Shown here piece after piece: positions 1 to 6,931 of a DNA stretch of 11,531 nt. The stretch is from Phocaeicola sp. (GTDB taxonomy: Bacteria > Bacteroidota > Bacteroidia > Bacteroidales > Bacteroidaceae). Each line of letters opens with the position of its first letter. The first letter of the stretch is position 1. The position numbers were made by a program, and so were the translations under genes. Below the pieces are notes generated by a model. It was given only the letters and a program-made list of their open reading frames with translations. It did not search any database and was not told the DNA's origin. The stretch covers positions 1-11,531 of the forward strand of contig JAHHQU010000069.1 in NCBI GenBank assembly GCA_020026225.1. Direction: 5' to 3'.

Positions 1-54
1 TATAAACTAAAATATTGAATATCAGTAGATAAAGATGCTTTTAAGGGACGACTA
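1..54. repeat. Left copy of inverted repeat shared with the right end of the window
   Basis: Bases 1-54 match the reverse complement of 11477-11530 at 49 of 54 positions. The differences are at window positions 12, 25, 34, 38 and 40. The innermost 14 bases, TTAAGGGACGACTA at 41-54, are identical in both copies, and similarity stops sharply at base 55. The two copies point outward, as would be expected if the same repeat family, for example the end of an insertion sequence, lay on both sides of this segment. No reading frame is conserved between them: the frame open in this copy meets a stop in the other. The element itself lies outside the window, so its identity is unknown. Confidence 0.8.
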
Positions 55-82
55 ATTACCGAAACGCTTCCTGACTGAATAT

Positions 83-130
83 AAAAAAGCTGCATTGGGA
101 TGGAGTTTTACCTCACTCTCCCAACGCAGC
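83..130 (-). terminator. Rho-independent terminator of the phosphoglucomutase gene, probably bidirectional
   Basis: The arms GCTGCATTGGGA (89-100) and TCCCAACGCAGC (119-130) form a 12-bp stem with one A-C mismatch and an 18-nt loop. Read on the minus strand, the stem is followed by six T residues (88-83), as expected for termination of the gene whose stop codon is at 199-201. On the plus strand it is followed by AATTATTTTTT, so it may also stop transcription coming from the left. It lies only about 30 bp inside the end-of-window repeat. Confidence 0.85.
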
Positions 131-198
131 AATTATTTTTTCGTCATGCGACTTGCTATCCTTTCAACAGACCATCCATCGCAAAACAACCCTTATAA

Positions 199-1944
199 TC
201 AGATTCCCAAAGATGCTTTAACAGCTTCTGTCTTAGCTTTAGCCTCAGCAACAGCTGAACCATAGCACTTAGGACAAGCCATTTCACCTTTGATTTCCAT
301 ATAGAACTTAATCTTTGGTTCAGTACCTGAAGGACGAACAGAAACCTTTGTACCGTCTTCTGTAAAGAACTGAAGAACGTTAGATGGTTCTGGCATATCC
401 AAATCAGTCACATTACCTTCGCCATCAGTTGCCTTCAAGCTCTTGTAATCCTTAACCAAAACGACTTTAGATCCGCCCAATTCTTTAGGAGGACATGCAC
501 GGAAGTTATCCATCATCGCCTTGATTTCTTCAGCACCGCTCTTACCCGGTTTAACGACGTTGACAGTCACTTCATTAGAGAAACCATATTCTACATAGAT
601 TTCCATCAAGATATCATACAAAGTCTTGCCCTGATCCTTAGCCCAAGCACAGATTTCAGCCAACAAAGAACATGCTGAAACAGCATCTTTATCACGTACG
701 AAATCTTCAGCCAAGAAGCCGTAGCTTTCTTCACCACCACCAATGTACTGTTTGATACCTTCATTCAAACGAATCTGACGAGCAATCCATTTGAAGCCAG
801 TGTAGCAGTCGTACATTTCAATATTGTTCTTTTCAGCTACTTTCTTGATCAAATCAGTAGTAACGATAGTCTTCACGATAAATTCGTTACCCTTCATCTT
901 ACCCATAGCGATACGGTTCTTGATGATATAATACAAGAAGATCAAGCAAGTTTGGTTACCATTAATCAATACCCATTCGCCATTGCTGTTCTTGCAAGCC
1001 ATACCTACACGGTCAGCATCAGGGTCAGAAGCCATAACGATATCACCATCGATTGATTTTGCCAAGTTGATAGCCAATGTCAAAGCTTCAGCATTTTCAG
1101 GGTTCGGAGAAACAACTGTCGGGAAGTTACCATCCTTAATCATCTGTTCTGGTACGCAATGTACATTTTCAAAGCCCCACAATTTCAATGACTGCGGAAT
1201 CAACATCATACCTGTACCGTGGATAGGAGTATAAACAATCTTCAAATCTTTCTGACGTTTGATAACTTCAGGATCGATAGAAATTGAATGAACCTGTTCC
1301 AAGTAGATATCATCGATATCCTTACCGATAATCTGAATCAAGTCTTTGTTGCCCTGGAATTTGATATCAGCAGCAGAAGCAATCTTATTCACTTCTTCAA
1401 TGATGCCTTTATCGTGTGGAGCCAAAACCTGTGCACCATCATCCCAATAAGCCTTATAACCGTTGTATTCTTTCGGGTTATGTGAAGCAGTCAAAATGAT
1501 ACCGCTCTGGCATCCCAAATGACGGATAGCGAAAGACATTTCAGGAGTCGGACGCATGTCATCAAACAAATAAACTTTAATGCCGTTGGCAGAGAAAATG
1601 TCAGCAGAAATTTCTGCGAACAAACGGCTGTTGTTACGACAGTCATGACCCACTACTACAGAGATGTCTTTCTTGCCAGCAAAACATTTATTCAAGTAGT
1701 TTGACAAACCTTGAGTGGCAGCACCCACTGTATAAATGTTCATACGGTTTGAACCTACTCCCATAATACCGCGCAAGCCACCGGTACCGAATTCCAAATT
1801 CTTATAAAAAGCTTCAATCAAATCGGTTTTATCCGGATTTTCAATCAAGCGTTTTACCTCAGCCTGAGTTTCAGCATCGTATGCCGGAGACAACCAATTC
1901 TGAGCCTTCTCAGTACACAGTCTGATCAATTCTTCATTTTCCAT
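199..1944 (-). CDS. Phospho-sugar mutase (phosphoglucomutase/phosphomannomutase)
   Basis: Cytoplasmic alpha-D-phosphohexomutase, which interconverts hexose 1- and 6-phosphates and links glycolysis to nucleotide-sugar and polysaccharide synthesis. All four family signatures are visible in the 581-residue product: the phosphoserine loop TASHNP (152-157, Ser154), the metal-binding loop DPDADR (307-312), the sugar-binding loop GGGEESYGF (402-410) and the phosphate-binding loop RPSGTEP (537-543). Length and the N-terminal FGTGGLRG segment (52-59) fit the long phosphoglucomutase-2/PgcA-like group rather than the shorter GlmM or ManB. The start ATG at 1944 follows an A-rich leader, and a TAnnTTTG-type box lies upstream. 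A CPKC motif sits near the C-terminus (557-560). Substrate preference (glucose or mannose) cannot be decided from sequence alone. It is transcribed separately from the upstream peptidase genes. Confidence 0.93.
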   Translation of the reverse strand: MENEELIRLCTEKAQNWLSPAYDAETQAEVKRLIENPDKTDLIEAFYKNLEFGTGGLRGIMGVGSNRMNIYTVGAATQGLSNYLNKCFAGKKDISVVVGHDCRNNSRLFAEISADIFSANGIKVYLFDDMRPTPEMSFAIRHLGCQSGIILTASHNPKEYNGYKAYWDDGAQVLAPHDKGIIEEVNKIASAADIKFQGNKDLIQIIGKDIDDIYLEQVHSISIDPEVIKRQKDLKIVYTPIHGTGMMLIPQSLKLWGFENVHCVPEQMIKDGNFPTVVSPNPENAEALTLAINLAKSIDGDIVMASDPDADRVGMACKNSNGEWVLINGNQTCLIFLYYIIKNRIAMGKMKGNEFIVKTIVTTDLIKKVAEKNNIEMYDCYTGFKWIARQIRLNEGIKQYIGGGEESYGFLAEDFVRDKDAVSACSLLAEICAWAKDQGKTLYDILMEIYVEYGFSNEVTVNVVKPGKSGAEEIKAMMDNFRACPPKELGGSKVVLVKDYKSLKATDGEGNVTDLDMPEPSNVLQFFTEDGTKVSVRPSGTEPKIKFYMEIKGEMACPKCYGSAVAEAKAKTEAVKASLGI

Positions 1945-1987
1945 AATATCTTTATTTTATTTTTAGTTAGTGAATTCTTTATAGTGA

Positions 1988-1995
1988 CAAATTTA
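1988..1995 (-). promoter_or_regulatory. Candidate Bacteroides-type promoter (-7 box) for the phosphoglucomutase gene
   Basis: Read on the minus strand the sequence is TAAATTTG, matching the Bacteroides -7 consensus TAnnTTTG. It would start transcription about 35-40 nt upstream of the ATG. I see no convincing TTTG -33 element at the usual spacing, so this rests on one box in AT-rich DNA. Confidence 0.5.
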
Positions 1996-2128
1996 AAATA
2001 ATCATTCTATTTTTCCTAATATTTAGACTAAGAAAAAATAAGGAATCGCAAGAAAGAATCAAGCGGCAGGAAGCGAACGACCAATTTTCCCTTATTTTCT
2101 GCCATGATCGTACCTATATAATAGGGAA

Positions 2129-2174
2129 AAGGCTGAGAGCACTTTTCCCGTCCTTGAGAAAATGCCTCAGCCTT
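2129..2174 (-). terminator. Long bulged hairpin ending the peptidase transcript
   Basis: AAGGCTGAG (2129-2137) pairs perfectly with CTCAGCCTT (2166-2174). Inside it GCA (2139-2141) pairs with TGC (2163-2165), and TTTTC (2143-2147) with GAAAA (2158-2162), leaving single-base bulges at 2138 and 2142 and a loop at 2148-2157. That is 17 pairs in all. On the minus strand it lies just after the dipeptidase stop and runs into TTTTCCC. On the plus strand it is followed by CTTATTTTTT. It is best read as a transcription terminator, possibly working in both directions. The rest of the gap between the two genes (1996-2128) shows nothing else I can support. Confidence 0.65.
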
Positions 2175-2202
2175 CTTATTTTTTCCGCCTGTAATCAGAA
2201 CC

Positions 2203-3840
2203 TTATTTTACTTTATAGCGTTCACCTGTAGCTTTTACATACTCTTTCAAGAAATTCTCAGGATAACCCGGACGTTCCAAAGGAGCCACATTGCCTGATT
2301 TCGGACGAACCAAACGACCGTTTTCTACTTTCTTTCTAGCACCGTCGTTATAACGTACAATCAAGAATTCGCCCAATTTCTTCCAACTGTCAACAGCTGC
2401 ACGAGCAGTCATATCCGTATAGTTAGCCAAGAATTCCTGAGCCTTTTTAGGATCCTGCTGATACAGTTTCATAGCCTGTGCTTCGATACCCTCCTGTGAC
2501 TGGTCGAAAGTGTCTTCCAAGCCATTCTGCACATTGCGCATATCTTCAATCATCAGATTATAACGAGGACGAATCATATCTGCTACCCAGTTGTAAATCC
2601 AGAACGCTGAATCCCATGAGAAAGTCACACAGTCACCGTTACCTTCTTGATATGGATATGGCACACGGTCGGTAGCACAATACACTGGAGTGAAAACAGT
2701 CATATTGGCATCATCCAATCCAAACCACATAACGCCACCAATCATATCCGGCATATTTCCGCGAAGCTGAGAAACAAAGGCAAAAGCACTCTGCTGAGTA
2801 GAGATAGGACGTTCGTTGAAATATTCTTTTCCATCTACCTTAAATGTCAATGGAGACAAGCGGTAAGGCATTTCAAATGGGCCAGCACCGAAATCTTTGG
2901 TAATATCAAGAGGAGTACCTTCATAATGGTCACGCATAGCACGCTGTACATCACGAACAGACAATTTTGTTTCCGGTTTGATGAAAAGAGGCATTTCTTC
3001 ATCACTTTCACCTAAGATATAAGGAAGATAAGCATCGCCTACAGTCTTGTTGAACTGATTGTAGAAACTCCATACACGGGCTTCACAAAAACGAACGCCT
3101 CCAAAATCCAATGGATTATACGCCTTAGAGAAGCTGAACTCAGAATTTTTGCCATTGAAATAACCTTTTTCACGAGCAAAAGAAATCACATCCGGTGAAT
3201 AAAGACAGTTTTCCTTGTCATTCATGTTGAACTTGTGAATACGGCTCTGGTTGGCATGGGCTGCAATGCAGTCATCCGGTATGCGGACAGCCACCCATAC
3301 GGCTCCCTTGACACCTGGACCTTTACCTATCATTTCCATGATCCACGCTTCATTCGGGTCTGCGATTGAGAATGATTCACCACCGCTCTTATAACCATAT
3401 TCTTTAACCAAGTCTGTCATCACCTTAATGGCTTCTTTCGCTGTACGTGAACGCTGCAGAGCCAAATAAATCAGATTTCCGTAATCGATGACACCAGTAG
3501 GGTCAACCAATTCCGAACGGCCACCAAAAGTCGTTTCGCCGATAGACACCTGATATTCGTTGATGTTACCAATCACATTGTAAGTCTGCTTCACTTCGGC
3601 AATGCTTCCATTGTAACCGCCATCTTCCCAGTCAAAAATCTGACGTACTTCCCCTGCTTTGTGAGTAGCAGCAGGCAAATGACATAACCAACCAAACATT
3701 CCGTACGAATCGGCCGAATAAGAAACCATCACAGAACCATCCGTTGATGCCTTCTTGCCAACAATGAAGTTGGTACAAGCCCAACCGTTCACTACAAAAG
3801 CTGCCAACAATACAGCAGCCATCAATACTCTTTTCATCAT
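2203..3840 (-). CDS. Secreted C69-family dipeptidase (PepD-like, Ntn hydrolase)
   Basis: A 545-residue exported peptidase of family C69, expected to cleave dipeptides outside the cytoplasm. Residues 1-21 are a signal peptide (MMKR, then a hydrophobic run to about residue 18). It is followed immediately by Cys22 in ACTNFIVG, the position of the N-terminal nucleophile in this family, so removal of the leader should expose the catalytic cysteine. Other conserved segments are NEYQVSIGETTF (94-105), SIADPNEAW (158-166) and HANQSRI (195-201). The coding region begins ATG ATG, so the second Met is an equally possible start. It lies 21 bp downstream of the M23 peptidase gene on the same strand with no promoter or terminator between, so the two are probably cotranscribed. 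The family assignment is firm; the natural substrate is unknown. Confidence 0.9.
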   Translation of the reverse strand: MMKRVLMAAVLLAAFVVNGWACTNFIVGKKASTDGSVMVSYSADSYGMFGWLCHLPAATHKAGEVRQIFDWEDGGYNGSIAEVKQTYNVIGNINEYQVSIGETTFGGRSELVDPTGVIDYGNLIYLALQRSRTAKEAIKVMTDLVKEYGYKSGGESFSIADPNEAWIMEMIGKGPGVKGAVWVAVRIPDDCIAAHANQSRIHKFNMNDKENCLYSPDVISFAREKGYFNGKNSEFSFSKAYNPLDFGGVRFCEARVWSFYNQFNKTVGDAYLPYILGESDEEMPLFIKPETKLSVRDVQRAMRDHYEGTPLDITKDFGAGPFEMPYRLSPLTFKVDGKEYFNERPISTQQSAFAFVSQLRGNMPDMIGGVMWFGLDDANMTVFTPVYCATDRVPYPYQEGNGDCVTFSWDSAFWIYNWVADMIRPRYNLMIEDMRNVQNGLEDTFDQSQEGIEAQAMKLYQQDPKKAQEFLANYTDMTARAAVDSWKKLGEFLIVRYNDGARKKVENGRLVRPKSGNVAPLERPGYPENFLKEYVKATGERYKVK

Positions 3841-3861
3841 AAGTATAAAGGTCTATAATAA

Positions 3862-5541
3862 TTAAATTTTAAATTGTTTTCTTGTTTCATTGCCACAGCA
3901 ATCAGTTACTATAACTTTCACCACATGAGGGACTCCCCGCTTTATCTTTTCCTTGTCTTGAATGACCAAAACACCTTTTTTCAAGCCAAACAACACAAAT
4001 TTCCCATCTACAAAAACCTTATAGGCAGCTATTCCCGAAGCCTCGTCCTTTACCTTCATCCGAATGTTTCGGGTAGCTTTCCATTTCGTACGCTCCACAG
4101 GAGTAATCACGGGAGGAACCGTGTCCACTGCCACCGAAAATGTTCCTAAAGCACGAACCTTCGCACGATACCATCCTTTTTCCAACTTACCGATAACCGG
4201 ACCACTCCATTTTCCATCTTGCTGCTTGAGATAATATTTCTTCGGATTCGATACCGGCATATTTCGAACTCCGATTGCCAGCGGACAATAGCTATGCAAT
4301 GGAGTGTTTCCTGCATCCAACACATATTTGTATGAAACTCCCACACTATCGGGAATTACATGAACATCCAAAGGGACATCGGTGTAAACATATCCTTTAG
4401 GAACCATCAACTCCAAACCCGGTCGCTGGACAATCGTATTACGGGAAACTCTCAGCCACTCCCCTTCAAATGGAGGAAGAGCCGGAAGCGACTGTTTTTT
4501 GCCTCTTACCGTAAACCGATACGTCCTGCGGTTTCCAAAATCATCTTCCAAGACATAACGGAAATGGTAATCACGCTCTTCACTGACAGTGACGATTCCT
4601 CGCTCAGGGCCAACCTTCAGCAAACGCAAGCGGTTTCCAGGTTCCTTATATGAACGCATAATCCAACGACGGGTACGAACCCGCTCATCAAAATCGACAA
4701 AAGAATTAATCATTCGATTTTCATCAGGCAACACAGCATCCGTAACACTATGAAAAACCTTTTTGTCATCTACATATAAAGTAACGGAATGAACGCCGTA
4801 CACATTGTGGGTATTATTCATCAAATCCTTTGCACTGATACCCGCATAAATCTTTCCCCATGCATGTATCAAGGATACAGAAGCGACGGGAATCATTTTC
4901 TTCCGATACGAACCTTCTACGACACCTTGCCCAAGAACCGGATAAACGGCCAAATGAGTTGCCACCGGTGCTTTGGTATCGCTCAAATACTTCTTGAAAT
5001 AGGGCATCGGGTTCAAATACTCATCCGTTGCCGTCTTTCGCAGCTCCAAATGCAGATGCGGTCCTGCCGAAGCCCCTTCATTTCCACTCCAAGCGATAAT
5101 ATCTCCTTTCTTTACAGGAAACATGGCAGGCTTAGGATACAAATTACAAACGAAAGTCTCATTCGCATACTGATAATTACGGACAAATCGTTCCACTTTG
5201 GGCGCAAAACGAAGCACATGACCATACACTGAAGTCTGGCCATTAGGATGAGCGATATAAATGGCCTGCCCGTATCCGCCATGCTGCACCGCTACACGAG
5301 CCACATACCCATCTGCTATGCAACGCACTGGATGTCCTACGCTCCCTTTTGTCTTGATATCCAATCCATTATGAAAATGATTGGTACGTAGTTCTCCAAA
5401 ATTCGCACTCAATAACAACGGGAAATCAAAAGGGGAAGAATAAACAATCGTATCTTTGGCGGAACAAGCCAAAGACAACAAACACCCTAACAGACATACT
5501 TGTATTTTATACATCACTCTAAACTTTTTCAGTTCACTCAT
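3862..5541 (-). CDS. M23 (LytM-type) metallopeptidase with C-terminal Ig-like region
   Basis: A probable envelope-located zinc endopeptidase or LytM-fold protein acting on peptidoglycan cross-links. The M23 domain spans about residues 40-180, with HNGLD (57-61; zinc ligands His57 and Asp61) and HLHLE (162-166; His162 and His164), plus the YGH motif at 106-108. All expected ligands are present, so it looks catalytically competent. The remaining 370 or so residues are rich in beta-strand-like sequence and end in an Ig-like segment (DEASGIAAYKVFVDG). A hydrophobic leader ends at LACSAKD (Cys26), a loose lipobox, so it may be a lipoprotein. The longest ORF starts at 5541, but the promoter at 5555-5562 leaves almost no leader for that ATG. 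The ATG at 5514 (residue 10, giving a normal MYKIQV signal peptide) is the likelier start. Confidence 0.88.
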   Translation of the reverse strand: MSELKKFRVMYKIQVCLLGCLLSLACSAKDTIVYSSPFDFPLLLSANFGELRTNHFHNGLDIKTKGSVGHPVRCIADGYVARVAVQHGGYGQAIYIAHPNGQTSVYGHVLRFAPKVERFVRNYQYANETFVCNLYPKPAMFPVKKGDIIAWSGNEGASAGPHLHLELRKTATDEYLNPMPYFKKYLSDTKAPVATHLAVYPVLGQGVVEGSYRKKMIPVASVSLIHAWGKIYAGISAKDLMNNTHNVYGVHSVTLYVDDKKVFHSVTDAVLPDENRMINSFVDFDERVRTRRWIMRSYKEPGNRLRLLKVGPERGIVTVSEERDYHFRYVLEDDFGNRRTYRFTVRGKKQSLPALPPFEGEWLRVSRNTIVQRPGLELMVPKGYVYTDVPLDVHVIPDSVGVSYKYVLDAGNTPLHSYCPLAIGVRNMPVSNPKKYYLKQQDGKWSGPVIGKLEKGWYRAKVRALGTFSVAVDTVPPVITPVERTKWKATRNIRMKVKDEASGIAAYKVFVDGKFVLFGLKKGVLVIQDKEKIKRGVPHVVKVIVTDCCGNETRKQFKI

Positions 5542-5554
5542 TCATCCTACTCTG

Positions 5555-5562
5555 CAAAGATA
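5555..5562 (-). promoter_or_regulatory. Bacteroides-type promoter (-7 box) for the M23-C69 transcription unit
   Basis: On the minus strand this reads TATCTTTG followed by C, an exact fit to TAnnTTTG. Transcription would begin near 5551, giving about 10 nt before the ATG at 5541 but about 37 nt before the ATG at 5514. This favours the downstream start. No clear -33 TTTG is seen at the usual spacing. Confidence 0.6.
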
Positions 5563-5659
5563 AGATTTTTTCAAAATCATCACACCATACGCACCATGGA
5601 TTTCTCGATAAAGGGGACTAATATTTCATAAATATTTAGGATATATGCAGGAATTTGTC

Positions 5660-5667
5660 TACTTTTG
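5660..5667 (+). promoter_or_regulatory. Bacteroides-type promoter (-7 box) for the lysO operon
   Basis: TACTTTTG followed by C fits TAnnTTTG. Initiation would be near 5673, about 245 nt before the first lysO gene, giving a long leader. The box is divergent from the M23 promoter about 100 bp away. Confidence 0.6.
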
Positions 5668-5692
5668 CGGTCGCAAAATAAAACGACAAAAC

Positions 5693-5791
5693 ATGACTAG
5701 ACTCAAAACGAACATGGACACCCTGCACAAGGTGTCTTTCTTCAACGTAGGGTATGCTATAAAGACCCAATGGTACAGCGGATTCTGCTAA
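5693..5791 (+). CDS. Possible 32-residue leader peptide upstream of lysO
   Basis: This is the first ATG after the promoter at 5660-5667. It opens a 32-codon frame ending in TAA and is preceded by AAAATAAAACGACAAAAC, the A-rich context usual before starts in this group. The peptide begins MTRLKTNMDT, ends QWYSGFC, and has three Lys codons (residues 5, 13, 24), too few for a classical lysine attenuator peptide. Two hairpins involve it: GACACC/GGTGTC (5717-5722/5731-5736) inside it, and GACC-AAT/ATTGGTC (5764-5770/5796-5801, one bulge) across its stop codon. I do not recognise it as a known protein. It could be a regulatory leader peptide, a small protein, or chance. Confidence 0.35.
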   Translation: MTRLKTNMDTLHKVSFFNVGYAIKTQWYSGFC

Positions 5792-5918
5792 CAGATTGGT
5801 CGAAAACGAATCTTCTCCAAGACTTATTAAAAGTGAAAAGACGAACAGTCTTTTCCTTATTGCAAGGTACCCTTTTCGGGGAATAAAGCGTTATTTACCT
5901 CTTTCACACAGAAAAATT
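5792..5918 (+). promoter_or_regulatory. lysO leader with alternative hairpins
   Basis: This stretch between the short ORF and lysO contains a perfect 8-bp hairpin, GAAAAGAC (5835-5842) with GTCTTTTC (5848-5855), loop GAACA, followed by CTTATT. Its 3' arm can instead pair with AAGACT at 5819-5824, and its 5' arm (GAAAAG) can instead pair with CTTTTC at 5872-5877. Such mutually exclusive pairings are what an attenuator or riboswitch-like leader would show. However, the stems are AT-rich and no true T-run terminator is present, so chance pairing is quite possible. It matches no riboswitch class that I recognise. Confidence 0.3.
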
Positions 5919-6209
5919 ATGATTTCAATTATAGCAACCATGCTTACCGGCATCCTTTTAGGATACTTTTTAAAAGACAAGAAATTTACCCAACATACGG
6001 GCAAAACCATATCTCTCACAATCTTTACCATGCTTTTCATCATGGGACTGAACATCGGCTCCAACAAAGAGCTCATTGAGAACTTAGGAGAATTCGGATG
6101 GCAGGCAGCCATCATTTCCGTATCAGCCACTTGCGGAAGCATTTTAGCTTCGTGGATTATATTCAGATTATTCTTCAAAGAACACACTCAAAATCAAGAA
6201 CAAGAATGA
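5919..6209 (+). CDS. lysO: LysO-type lysine exporter, N-terminal subunit (split gene)
   Basis: A 96-residue inner-membrane protein matching the N-terminal part of the LysO (YbjE, DUF340) L-lysine exporter, which is a single chain of about 300 residues in E. coli. Three hydrophobic segments are visible, at about 2-18, 30-47 and 61-83, with the conserved motif GLNIGSNKEL at 43-52. The frame is open further upstream to 5796, but that extension is hydrophilic and unlike the family. ATG 5919 follows AGAAAAATT and begins directly with a membrane segment. The stop codon overlaps the start of the next gene as ATGA, so the two are translationally coupled and presumably form one transporter. The role (lysine export) is inferred from the family. 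Confidence 0.8.
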   Translation: MISIIATMLTGILLGYFLKDKKFTQHTGKTISLTIFTMLFIMGLNIGSNKELIENLGEFGWQAAIISVSATCGSILASWIIFRLFFKEHTQNQEQE

Positions 6210-6832
6210 AAGGAAGCCTTACCGTCATCGCCTTTTTCGCAACAGGTTGCCTATTAGGCCTATACCATATTATTCCGCTCGATTTGCAGAAGACCAATCT
6301 GTCCATGTACATTCTTTATGCTTTGATGCTGCAAGTAGGTATAAGCATCGGTTCCAGCAAAGACTTGAGCCAAGCTGTCCGCAAATTCCAGCCCAAGCTC
6401 CTGCTGATACCTTTGGCCACCGTAGGAGGAACCTTGATTTTTTCCGCAATAGCCAGTTTGCTCCTTTCACAATGGAGCCTATTTGACTGCATGGCAGTAG
6501 GAAGCGGCTTTGCCTACTATTCCTTGTCATCCGTATTGATAACACAAATAAAGGAACCCTCACTGGGACTCCAATTGGCCACCGAGTTGGGAACCATCGC
6601 CCTCTTGTCAAACATCTTCCGCGAAATGATGTCTTTGGTAGGAGCTCCCCTTCTGGCACGCTATTTTGGAAAATTCGCACCTATTTCAGCCGCAGGAGTC
6701 AACTCAATGGATGTGGTCCTTCCGGCCATCACACAATATTCGGGTAAGGACATGATTCCTATCGCTATCTTTCATGGATTGCTGATTGACACGTCCGTAC
6801 CATTTTTCGTATCATTTTTTTGCCAGCTTTAA
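6206..6832 (+). CDS. lysO: LysO-type lysine exporter, C-terminal subunit
   Basis: A 208-residue polytopic membrane protein corresponding to the larger C-terminal part of LysO. Recognisable segments are GISIGSSKDL (45-54), the glycine-rich GSGFAYYSLSSV (99-110), ATELGT (125-130), and GVNSMDVVLP (164-173) with a final FHGLLIDTSVPF stretch (189-200). The frame is open upstream to 6098, but the true start is ATG 6206, which overlaps the previous stop by 4 bp (ATGA). The preceding 36 residues are the N-terminal subunit read in another frame. GISIGSSKDL repeats the motif in the N-terminal subunit, which shows internal duplication. A terminator immediately follows; the stop codon lies in its loop. 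Confidence 0.87.
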   Translation: MKGSLTVIAFFATGCLLGLYHIIPLDLQKTNLSMYILYALMLQVGISIGSSKDLSQAVRKFQPKLLLIPLATVGGTLIFSAIASLLLSQWSLFDCMAVGSGFAYYSLSSVLITQIKEPSLGLQLATELGTIALLSNIFREMMSLVGAPLLARYFGKFAPISAAGVNSMDVVLPAITQYSGKDMIPIAIFHGLLIDTSVPFFVSFFCQL

Positions 6833-6851
6833 TTGACAGCTGGCATTTTTT
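6821..6851 (+). terminator. Rho-independent terminator of the lysO operon
   Basis: TGCCAGCT (6821-6828) and AGCTGGCA (6838-6845) form a perfect 8-bp stem with a 9-nt loop, followed by six T residues (6846-6851). The TAA stop of the lysO C-terminal gene (6830-6832) is inside the loop, so the gene and its terminator are fused. Confidence 0.9.
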
Positions 6852-6886
6852 ATATCCCTACAGATACAACAATCAAAAGGATTTCG

Positions 6887-6894
6887 TAATTTTG
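6887..6894 (+). promoter_or_regulatory. Bacteroides-type promoter (-7 box) for phoH
   Basis: TAATTTTG followed by C fits TAnnTTTG. It lies just after the lysO terminator and puts the start of transcription about 30 nt before the phoH ATG at 6932. No convincing -33 box is visible. It may also serve purC, since no promoter is seen between phoH and purC. Confidence 0.55.
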
Positions 6895-6931
6895 CAGAAA
6901 ATATTGTTTAAAAGCATTGCTTAATTACTGA

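Noticed and set aside
1..54. A reading frame through the left repeat (minus strand, ...SRPLKASL...) as the end of a transposase or hydrolase copy
   Set aside because: In the right copy the same frame is broken by a stop, and the hydrolase frame is stopped just upstream in the left copy, so no coding sequence is shared.
4789..5232. A 147-codon plus-strand frame opposite the M23 gene, and similar shorter antisense frames over the mutase and dipeptidase genes
   Set aside because: All lie within well-supported genes on the other strand, and their translations show no family features.
5717..5736. Hairpin GACACC/GGTGTC as a stand-alone terminator
   Set aside because: It has only six pairs and a weak TTTC tail, and it lies inside the possible leader ORF; it is mentioned only as part of the leader structure.
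5796..5918. A 41-residue N-terminal extension of the first lysO gene
   Set aside because: The extension is polar, covers the hairpin-rich leader, and does not resemble the membrane-segment start of the family; ATG 5919 has a good A-rich context.
5919..6832. LysO read as one gene broken by a frameshift
   Set aside because: The junction is a clean ATGA stop-start overlap, both parts begin with plausible membrane starts, and the two-gene form is usual in Bacteroidales.
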